From Opitutia bacterium (GTDB taxonomy: Bacteria > Verrucomicrobiota > Verrucomicrobiae > Opitutales > UBA953): a stretch of DNA of 7,278 nt. The position numbers and the translations under genes are program-made. Below, piece after piece: positions 1 to 4,854 of the stretch (within the stretch, counting starts at the first letter, position 1; every line of letters begins with the position of its first letter). Below the pieces are notes generated by a model that saw nothing but the letters and a program-made list of their open reading frames with translations, searched no databases and was not told the origin of the DNA. The DNA is taken from assembly GCA_947488485.1 (NCBI GenBank), contig CANKZO010000110.1:1-7278 (forward strand), given 5' to 3'.

Positions 1-2
1 TC

Positions 3-164
3 GTCATTCGTGACCCGGCAGACGCGTCGGAGGCCCTTCGCTCCGTGTTGGCCGCGTCTGATGTGGAGCTCGCCGCCATGGGCGAGCGAGCCGCCCAAGT
101 CGCTCGTACCCAGTTCGACGCCGTGGCCGTGGCACGTTCGCTGGTGAAGCAGTTGTATCCATGA
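3..164 (+). CDS. Glycosyltransferase (family 4-like), C-terminal end, partial
   Basis: An open frame enters from the left edge and ends at TGA 162-164, giving 53 residues. It starts VIRDPADASEALRSVL, then has an ELAAMGERAAQVA helix and an F-DAVAVARSLVKQLYP tail. This is the usual last stretch of GT4 (GT-B fold) glycosyltransferases: the end of the nucleotide-sugar domain, a short loop, an 'MG..AR..V...F' helix and a final helix packing back on the N-domain. Such enzymes add sugars to lipid-linked glycans at the cytoplasmic side of the inner membrane. The stop overlaps the next start (ATGA), so the two genes are probably translationally coupled. The catalytic part lies outside the window, so donor and acceptor cannot be judged and the family call rests on the tail only. 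Confidence 0.6.
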   Translation, partial: VIRDPADASEALRSVLAASDVELAAMGERAAQVARTQFDAVAVARSLVKQLYP

Positions 165-982
165 TCAAAAAGATAGCCGACAGATTCTTTCCGGGCTTCG
201 CGGCGTGGTATCGGCTACGGCGCGACCAGCGCCTCTTTGCGGCACAGCGGATGCGTCCGACGGGGCTGGGCTTCGATTTCATCGGCGTCGAGAGTATGCC
301 GGAATCACGTGTCGCTTCAGGTGAAGTCGCCCTATTGCGCGAACTACTTTGCGGACGGAATCTCTTCGTCGATGTCGGCGCTAACTGTGGCCTGTACACC
401 CTGATCGCTTGTCATTCAGGCGTGCCGGTCTTGGCCATAGAGCCGAACGACCTGAACTTCCGCCGTCTCCAGGAAAACCTAGTTCATAACCGTTACGAAA
501 AAGCCGAGGCCCTCAATATAGCTATCGGTGAACAGAAGGGAAAATGCCTACTCTATGGCGGCGGCGAAGGCGCTAGCCTCCTCAAGAACTGGGGCGGGAT
601 GGAGAGCACCTATGCCCGCGAAGTAGAGGTAGAGACCTTGGATCGGCTGATGAGCTCGCGCCCTGCTACCGACCGTATCCTCATTAAGGTCGACGTCGAA
701 GGTCACGAGCTCGCGGTGCTGACTGGGGCGCGCGAGCTGCTCGCCCGTCCGATTGCGCCCGCGTGGATCATGGAGCATTCCTTTCGCGAGAATCAAGAAG
801 GCCAGATCAACCCGCGATTCATGGAATTGTTCGAGCTGTTCTGGGCCGCGGGCTATGTCTGCCATACCTTTGATCTGGAGCGTCGACTGGTGTCGCGCAC
901 AGACGTCGAGCGATGGTTGGCTTCTGGCCTCCGCGATTACGGCGGGGTCAATTACCTGTTCTCAAAACCTGACTCTCCTTAA
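161..982 (+). CDS. FkbM family SAM-dependent methyltransferase
   Basis: A 273-residue protein with the FkbM-type methyltransferase core. The SAM-binding motif I, VDVGANCGLYT, is at residues 70-80. The acidic end of strand 2, AIEP, is at 92-95. The family hallmark IKVDVEGHE is at 175-183, followed by a helix (LAVLTGARELL) and the usual IMEHSF strand near 208. FkbM enzymes are mostly O-methyltransferases of sugars or polyketides; beside glycosyltransferases they commonly methylate hydroxyls of surface glycans. Residues 1-60 form a basic N-terminal stretch with no signal peptide, so the protein should be cytoplasmic. ATG at 161 is chosen because it overlaps the upstream stop. A strong terminator follows the TAA, so this closes the operon. 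A sampled 60-nt line (301-360) is 55% GC against about 65% for a sampled line of rfbB, and it uses CTA and ATA codons that are scarcer in the neighbours, which hints at transfer. The methyl acceptor is unknown. Confidence 0.88.
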   Translation: MIKKIADRFFPGFAAWYRLRRDQRLFAAQRMRPTGLGFDFIGVESMPESRVASGEVALLRELLCGRNLFVDVGANCGLYTLIACHSGVPVLAIEPNDLNFRRLQENLVHNRYEKAEALNIAIGEQKGKCLLYGGGEGASLLKNWGGMESTYAREVEVETLDRLMSSRPATDRILIKVDVEGHELAVLTGARELLARPIAPAWIMEHSFRENQEGQINPRFMELFELFWAAGYVCHTFDLERRLVSRTDVERWLASGLRDYGGVNYLFSKPDSP

Positions 983-988
983 CCCCCT

Positions 989-1016
989 AAAGCCGCGCAC
1001 CCAGCGCGGCTTTTTT
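989..1016 (+). terminator. Rho-independent terminator after the FkbM gene
   Basis: AAAGCCGCGC (989-998) pairs perfectly with GCGCGGCTTT (1004-1013) around the loop ACCCA. The seven-pair core is all G-C, and the T run continues to 1016. It starts 7 nt after the stop codon, so it should end the glycosyltransferase/methyltransferase transcript and separate it from the DUF4838 gene. Confidence 0.93.
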
Positions 1017-1031
1017 GTGCCTGATTTGGGA

Positions 1032-1099
1032 GGTAGGGACGCGATGACATCGCGTCCGCCCTGAACCCCCGACGGATGCGATGTCATCGCATCCCTACC
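1032..1099. repeat. REPIN-like inverted pair of GTAG-headed REP palindromes
   Basis: Two palindromes face each other across a 16-nt spacer (1058-1073). The first, at 1037-1057, is GGACGCGATG-A-CATCGCGTCC and is preceded by GTAG (1033-1036). The second, at 1074-1094, is GGATGCGATG-T-CATCGCATCC, with GTAG on the minus strand (1098-1095). As inverted 26-nt arms (1032-1057 and 1074-1099) they match at 24 positions. The two differences pair with each other within the stem (C-G versus T-A), so folding is kept. A GTAG tetranucleotide at the foot of a hairpin is the known signature of REP sequences mobilised by RAYT (TnpA-REP) transposases, and an inverted pair is a REPIN or BIME. No RAYT gene is in the window. 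Confidence 0.75.
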
Positions 1100-1100
1100 C

Positions 1101-1166
1101 GTTGAGCGAGGGCGCTCAACCCTACCTCGAGACAGCCATGCCGTGACGCGGCCCCGTCCCTACCTC
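1101..1166 (-). repeat. Additional REP-like modules (third hairpin and degenerate fourth)
   Basis: On the minus strand GTAG (1125-1122) is followed after one base by the hairpin GTTGAGCG-CCCT-CGCTCAAC (1120-1101), with an 8-bp perfect stem. A second minus-strand GGTAGGGACG lies at 1164-1155, and the sequence after it (GGGCCGCGTCACGGC) makes only a weak stem. Both therefore share the GGTAGGG head of the REPIN next door but carry different stem sequences. The fourth copy is best called degenerate. Confidence 0.5.
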
Positions 1167-1180
1167 GCTGCCTCCCTTGC

Positions 1181-1201
1181 CAACTGGTCAACTGGTCAAC
1201 T
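1181..1201 (-). repeat. Tandem CAACTGGT repeat (GTTGACCAGTTG family)
   Basis: CAACTGGT occurs twice in tandem (1181-1196), followed by CAACT. Read on the minus strand it is AGTTGACCAGTTGACCAGTTG, the same core found at 4234-4249 on the + strand and at 4854-4817 on the minus strand. This copy stands alone, about 100 nt before the DUF4838 start. Confidence 0.65.
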
Positions 1202-1256
1202 CACGTTGCCTCTTTCTGTTCAACCGAGCCTCTGGGCCTCCGAGCCTCTAGTTAGT

Positions 1257-1291
1257 CATGTCCCCTTGCCCCCGTGCCCACTTGCCCCCTA
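1257..1291 (+). repeat. C-rich 35-nt repeat, copy A, ahead of the 1302 start codon
   Basis: The run from CATGTCCCCTTGCCCCC to CCCCTA matches 5990-5956 on the minus strand at 32 of 35 positions. It ends 10 nt before the ATG at 1302, and copy B ends 9 nt before the ATG at 5946. It lies where a 5' untranslated region or ribosome-binding region should be, yet has no purine-rich Shine-Dalgarno stretch. Confidence 0.7.
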
Positions 1292-1301
1292 GTTTCACCC
1301 C

Positions 1302-3626
1302 ATGCCCCGCTTCCTCGCACTGACCTGCCTGATGCTGCTTACCGTCATCGCGCGTGCCGGGGGTTTATTCGATGCCGGCGCCTGGGCGCCGATCGTCCTC
1401 CCGGTCGAACCCGAGCTCGATGAATTACACGCCGCCCGCACGCTGGCCGATTGGTGTGAGCGCGTGACGGGCGTTCGTCCGGCCATCGTGCACGAGACCA
1501 AGGGCGTCCGCGGTCCCGAACTCGCCATCTATGTCGGCAAGACCGTCGGCGCGAAGTTCGCCGGCATCTCCGCTCCTGTCGCCGAAGGCGACACCGCGCG
1601 CCGCGCGGTCGTCGGCCAGTCGGTCTACCTCGTCGGTAACAATCCCGCCGCCACCCGCATCGCGGTCGGGCGCTTCTGCGAACAGCACCTCGGCATCTTC
1701 TTCGCTTTCCCGGGCGAGCTGGGTGCTGAATGGAAGCCGCGATATCAGATCGGCTTCCCGCTGCCCGACGAATTTACGCCCGACTTCCGTTGGCGTCAGC
1801 TGAGCGGTCTGAACGAACTTTCCGAGGACTGGGCGTTCTCCGTCGGCTACGGCCGCACCCCGGAATTCTCCCATGCCCTCTACCGCGTCTTCGACCGGAA
1901 GGTCTGGCAGGAAGAGCCGTTGCTCTTCCCGATGGTCGGAGGCAAGCCGGTCGAGCCGAAGGGTAATGCCCTCGATCCTAATCCGCATCTCGACAATCCC
2001 CGCGCGCCGGAAATCGGCGCCCGCTATGCCCGCGAATTCTTCCGCCAGAATCCTGGCGCCTTCTCCGTCGCGATGGGCGTCAACGATACTTTCAAGTTCG
2101 ACGATAGCGCACCCTCCGAGGGCTGGTTCCGCGATCGCCCAGTGCGCACGGATTACGTCTTTGGGTTCCTGAACGAAGTCGCGGATTCCGTCTGGGCTCC
2201 TGGCGGGGATAACGACGGCAAGCGTCACGCCCTCGGATCGCTGGCCTACATGCAGACCCTGCGTGCCCCGACCATCAAGCTGCGCCCCGAGATCTTTCCG
2301 TGGGTGTGCATGGATCGCATCGGCTATGGCTCTGAGGAATTCGTTGCGCAAGATCGTGCCAATCTCGCCGCCTGGGCGAAGTCCGGCGTGAAGCGCCTCG
2401 GCGTCTATGATTACCTATATGGTGCGCCTGTGGCCTCGCCGCGCGTTAACTTCACCGCACTCACTGGCTCCATCCGGGCCACGCACACCGCGGGTGCGAC
2501 TGGCTGGTATGCCGAAGCGTATCCGCTCTGGGCCTTCGATGCTCCCAAGCTCTGGCTGGCCGCTAAGCTCCTCGAGAGTAAGACCGCCGACGCGCGTGCC
2601 CTCCTCGTGAAGTGGTTCGACGCTGCCTATGGGCCCGGCGCCGCGCCGATGCTTGAGGCTTATGAGCACATCGAGTCCGGCTGGCGCCGCGATGCGCAGA
2701 TCGGGGGCAAGGATGCCTTCCTTCGCCATTTCCAGGACCAGCGCGGGGCGCTCGTCCTTTCCGACAGCGAAGTCGCGGCAATCTCGGCCGCCCTCCGTTC
2801 GGCGCAGGATGCGCAGACCTTAGCTGTAAGGCAGACGCCGAGCCTCCGCCGTCAGGCGTGGCGCCTGCAGCAGTTCGCTGAGACCTGGGCGCTCTATCTG
2901 AGTTATCGCGAAGCGGTGCAGGCTCGCCAGGTCGTGCCGGCCTTTGAAGCCCGCCTCGACGCCTTGCGTCACCTCACCGCGGTCGAGTCCGCGTATGCGG
3001 CTAAGGAGTCCGCCTTCAATCGCGTCTGGGGCGCTTACGGCCAGCCCGTCCGCTGGAGCACCTTCCCCGCCGAGAACCCGCGTGCGCAGTGGTCGGAGCG
3101 TTATCTTGTCGAAGGCGATCCCGCTCCGCTCGAAGCTTGGGCCAAGACCGATGTCCCGAACGGCTGGCTGGCCTACCGTGTCGCGCAGCAGTCCGACGCC
3201 CCCGTTGCGCATCGCCACGACTTCTCGTCGCCCGACGCCAAGGATGCTCTCGACCTCGCCCCTCATGCTAAGAACAAAGCCGATCGCTTGCCCGCTGGCC
3301 TTCGCTTGATTGCCCCTGCCGGGAAGCTTGGCCCCATCGTCGCTCCAGTCGAACTGCGCGCCGGTCAGCTTGTGCGCCTGCAGCTCTGGACCTGGGCTGA
3401 ACGCCTCAACGTCGCCGAAGCACAGGTCAGCGTGACGCTCCGCTTTACCGGCCCTGGCCGTTCTTCTGAAATCACCCAGGTCTGTCAGGCTCGCCAGACC
3501 ATCGTCCCCGCGATGACGCCGGCGTGGGCGACCGCGCTCGAATATGAATTCGCCTTCACCGGCGGTGCGTTCATCCAAGAGGCCACCGTGCAGCTCATCG
3601 AGCTTCCTGTTTCTTCGGGCCGCTGA
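1302..3626 (+). CDS. Secreted DUF4838 domain protein (putative glycoside-hydrolase-like)
   Basis: A 774-residue protein. Residues 1-19 look like a Sec signal peptide: a short basic start, the hydrophobic core FLALTCLMLLTVIA, and probable cleavage after ARA. Residues about 35-150 resemble the alpha/beta N-terminal domain seen in GH67- and GH20-type enzymes: an LDELHAARTLADWCERVTG helix, an ELAIYVGKT strand, then the typical LGIFFAFPGELG near 130-141. Residues about 165-460 match the DUF4838 style: RYAREFFRQNPGAFSVAMGVND near 241-262, a PTIKLRPEIFPWVCMD strand near 323, VKRLGVYDYLYG near 363 and a TGWYAEAYPLW strand near 400. The rest is probably a helical segment and a C-terminal beta domain, without motifs I can name. 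DUF4838 proteins are common in Verrucomicrobiota, Planctomycetota and Bacteroidota, and a glycosidase role is suspected rather than shown. No catalytic residues can be assigned. No Shine-Dalgarno site is visible. Its TGA overlaps the ATG of the sugar transferase, implying coupled translation and perhaps a shared glycan. Confidence 0.78.
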   Translation: MPRFLALTCLMLLTVIARAGGLFDAGAWAPIVLPVEPELDELHAARTLADWCERVTGVRPAIVHETKGVRGPELAIYVGKTVGAKFAGISAPVAEGDTARRAVVGQSVYLVGNNPAATRIAVGRFCEQHLGIFFAFPGELGAEWKPRYQIGFPLPDEFTPDFRWRQLSGLNELSEDWAFSVGYGRTPEFSHALYRVFDRKVWQEEPLLFPMVGGKPVEPKGNALDPNPHLDNPRAPEIGARYAREFFRQNPGAFSVAMGVNDTFKFDDSAPSEGWFRDRPVRTDYVFGFLNEVADSVWAPGGDNDGKRHALGSLAYMQTLRAPTIKLRPEIFPWVCMDRIGYGSEEFVAQDRANLAAWAKSGVKRLGVYDYLYGAPVASPRVNFTALTGSIRATHTAGATGWYAEAYPLWAFDAPKLWLAAKLLESKTADARALLVKWFDAAYGPGAAPMLEAYEHIESGWRRDAQIGGKDAFLRHFQDQRGALVLSDSEVAAISAALRSAQDAQTLAVRQTPSLRRQAWRLQQFAETWALYLSYREAVQARQVVPAFEARLDALRHLTAVESAYAAKESAFNRVWGAYGQPVRWSTFPAENPRAQWSERYLVEGDPAPLEAWAKTDVPNGWLAYRVAQQSDAPVAHRHDFSSPDAKDALDLAPHAKNKADRLPAGLRLIAPAGKLGPIVAPVELRAGQLVRLQLWTWAERLNVAEAQVSVTLRFTGPGRSSEITQVCQARQTIVPAMTPAWATALEYEFAFTGGAFIQEATVQLIELPVSSGR

Positions 3627-4225
3627 TGCTCAAGCGCGCGTTCGATATCGTCTTCTCGGCGGGCTGGCTGATTTTCTTCAGCCCGCTCCTGCTCGTCGTC
3701 GCGATCCTCGTGCGCCTCAAACTCGGCTCGCCCGTGCTCTTCATTCAGGAGCGTCCGGGCCTGCGGGCTAAGCCGTTCCGTATGGTCAAGTTCCGCACCA
3801 TGACTGACGCCCGCGGATCCGATGGCGAACTGCTGCCCGACGAGCAGCGCCTGACGTCCTTCGGCAAGTTCCTCCGCTCGACGACCCTGGACGAGTTCCC
3901 CGAGATGTGGAACGTCCTCCTCGGCGACATGAGCGTCGTCGGCCCCCGTCCGCTGCTCATGCGCTACGTATCGCGTTACAGCCCCTTTCAGGCGCGCCGG
4001 ATGGAAGTGAAGCCCGGTGTTACCGGTTGGGCGCAGGTCAACGGCCGTAACTTGCTCTCCTGGGAGGAGAAGTTCGCCCTCGACGTCTGGTATGTCGACC
4101 GCCGCACCTTCTGGCTCGATATGAAGATAGTCGTCATGACCTTCTTCAAAGTCTTCGCCCGGAGCGGAATCGACGCCGCCCACGGCGGAGCGGTGGAGGA
4201 GTTTCGAGGAGAGGTGAAAGACTAG
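3626..4225 (+). CDS. Short PglC-like sugar transferase (polyprenyl phosphoglycosyl transferase)
   Basis: A 199-residue monotopic phosphoglycosyl transferase (bacterial sugar transferase family, PF02397). It transfers a sugar phosphate from a UDP-sugar to undecaprenyl phosphate, the first membrane step of O-antigen, capsule or glycoprotein glycan assembly at the inner-membrane cytoplasmic face. An N-terminal hydrophobic re-entrant helix spans residues about 8-30 with the helix-breaking SP at 19-20. MVKFRTM is at 53-59. The catalytic Asp-Glu pair is D89-E90 in TLDEFPEMWNVL. SVVGPRPL is at 103-110 and PGVTGWAQVNGRN at 130-142. The end, GGAVEEFRG, matches the usual family end, so the protein is complete. 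It is the short form without the four-helix membrane domain of WcaJ/WbaP. Its ATG overlaps the DUF4838 stop, and its own TAG stop lies inside a repeat copy. The sugar is unknown. Confidence 0.93.
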   Translation: MLKRAFDIVFSAGWLIFFSPLLLVVAILVRLKLGSPVLFIQERPGLRAKPFRMVKFRTMTDARGSDGELLPDEQRLTSFGKFLRSTTLDEFPEMWNVLLGDMSVVGPRPLLMRYVSRYSPFQARRMEVKPGVTGWAQVNGRNLLSWEEKFALDVWYVDRRTFWLDMKIVVMTFFKVFARSGIDAAHGGAVEEFRGEVKD

Positions 4226-4297
4226 TTGATCGGTTGACCAGTTGGCCAGTGGGCCAGAGAGATGCACCGTTAGTTGATTCGTTGATCAGTTGGCCAG
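4223..4297 (+). repeat. Direct repeat pair, GTTGACCAGTTGGCCAG family, 48-nt period
   Basis: Two 27-nt copies at 4223-4249 and 4271-4297 run from TAGTTGAT to CAGTTGGCCAG and agree at 24 positions. The first three bases of copy 1 are the stop codon of the sugar transferase. The stretch GTTGGCCAGTGGGCCAGAGAG (21 nt, 4241-4261) recurs inverted at 4837-4817 with one mismatch. AGTGGGCAG (4306-4314) recurs inverted at 4793-4785. I see no T-rich terminator here. Confidence 0.7.
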
Positions 4298-4315
4298 AGG
4301 GGAGCAGTGGGCAGG

Positions 4316-4720
4316 TTAGGATTCGGATGACCTTAGGCGCTGTTGTCGCATGCGGATGAGGCCACCGAGCAACCTCGCTACTTCAGCTCTCCTTTCCGAT
4401 AGCCGTTGATACTCCGCCGTCTCGATCCAGCCGAGATCATGACCTATCCAAAGCTGAGTCTCCAGCTCACTTAAGGAGCCCCTGGCGATAAGCAGGAACC
4501 TCAGCGACTCCTTGTTGGTCCCGCGGTCGTTGCCTTCGGCAATATTCGAGGGAACGGATAAAGCAGCTCGTCCGAGTTGGTCGCAATAGGCATAATGGCT
4601 TCGCAGATTCGGCGTAGCAGCCATCCGGTAGATATCAGAAGCGAGAGCCCGCGACTGCTTCCAGACCATCAGGTCTCGGAAGGTGAAAGGCTCGGTGTTG
4701 GTAGCCTGTGGTTTTTCCAT
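4316..4720 (-). CDS. Four-helix bundle protein (S23 / 23S rRNA intervening-sequence family)
   Basis: A 134-residue protein with the full family pattern. FRDLMVWKQSRALASDIYRM is at about residues 14-33. QLGRAALSVPSNIAEGNDRG follows near 48-67. Then come ESLRFLLIARGSLSELETQLWIGHDLGWI and a last helix ending LLGGLIRMRQQ. This is the PF05635/TIGR02436 family, about 120 residues, which forms pentamers of four-helix bundles. It was first found inside 23S rRNA intervening sequences; the related Avd protein serves diversity-generating retroelements. Free-standing chromosomal copies like this one have no settled function. No reverse transcriptase or variable repeat is nearby, so an Avd role is not supported. 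A sampled line (4441-4500) is 57% GC, lower than the core genes. It is convergent with the sugar transferase and flanked by inverted repeats on both sides. Confidence 0.9.
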   Translation of the reverse strand: MEKPQATNTEPFTFRDLMVWKQSRALASDIYRMAATPNLRSHYAYCDQLGRAALSVPSNIAEGNDRGTNKESLRFLLIARGSLSELETQLWIGHDLGWIETAEYQRLSERRAEVARLLGGLIRMRQQRLRSSES

Positions 4721-4726
4721 TCCCCG

Positions 4727-4732
4727 ATTATC
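4727..4732 (-). promoter_or_regulatory. Possible -10 element of a leaderless transcript for the four-helix-bundle gene
   Basis: On the minus strand GATAAT lies 6 nt before the ATG at 4720. A -10 box this close to the start would put transcription initiation at or next to the start codon. I see no good -35 hexamer 16-18 nt upstream, so this is a weak call from one hexamer. Confidence 0.25.
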
Positions 4733-4816
4733 TGGCGAACTCTCAGGTTCTCACGAAAACAACGCTGAGGACTTTAGCTTCACTCTGCCCACTCCTTAGT
4801 CCCTAGGTGCCTTCCC

Positions 4817-4854
4817 CTCTCTGGCCAACTGGCCAACCGTTCAACTGGTCAACT
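4817..4854 (-). repeat. Inverted copy of the GTTGACCAGTTGGCCAG repeat family
   Basis: On the minus strand this begins AGTTGACCAGTTGAACGG and continues GTTGGCCAGTTGGCCAGAGAG. The last 21 nt match 4241-4261 on the + strand with one mismatch. The TGA stop of the oxidoreductase (4851-4849) is part of the repeat, just as the sugar transferase stop is part of the left copy. Confidence 0.7.

Larger units (their letters stand above)
983..1301. other. Gene-free 319-bp intergenic region packed with repeats
   Basis: No convincing gene is present. From left to right it holds an intrinsic terminator (989-1016), a GTAG-headed palindrome pair (1032-1099), further REP-like modules (1101-1166), a tandem CAACTGGT repeat (1181-1201), a 10-nt direct repeat CCGAGCCTCT (1224-1233 and 1240-1249) and a C-rich repeat (1257-1291). 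The promoter of the 1302 gene should lie here, but I see no clear -35/-10 pair. Confidence 0.8.
4223..4854. other. Candidate repeat-bounded cassette carrying the four-helix-bundle gene
   Basis: One small minus-strand gene sits between inverted copies of the same repeat family, with outer GTTGACCAGTTG-type motifs and inner AGTGGGCAG motifs. The repeats overlap the stop codon of the gene on each side. No transposase, no perfect terminal inverted repeats and no clear target-site duplication are visible, so this is a hypothesis about a unit of movement, not a recognised element. Confidence 0.35.

Noticed and set aside
1032..1201. Possible CRISPR array from repeated short motifs
   Set aside because: The repeats are palindromes of differing sequence and spacing, with no equal-length repeat and spacer pattern and no cas gene.
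1425..2351. Long minus-strand open frame (308 codons) inside the DUF4838 gene
   Set aside because: It is an antisense shadow in GC-rich DNA: the sense frame has a signal peptide and family motifs, while the antisense product is rich in charged residues with no fold signature.
2820..3578. Long minus-strand open frame (252 codons) over the 3' part of the DUF4838 gene
   Set aside because: Same reasoning: it is antisense to a continuous sense protein, with no motif or start signal of its own.
4316..4720. Diversity-generating retroelement accessory (Avd) role for the four-helix-bundle protein
   Set aside because: No reverse transcriptase, template repeat or variable repeat is present in the window.
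4577..4768. Plus-strand open frame over the start of the four-helix-bundle gene
   Set aside because: It is antisense to a clearly conserved protein and shows no recognisable domain.
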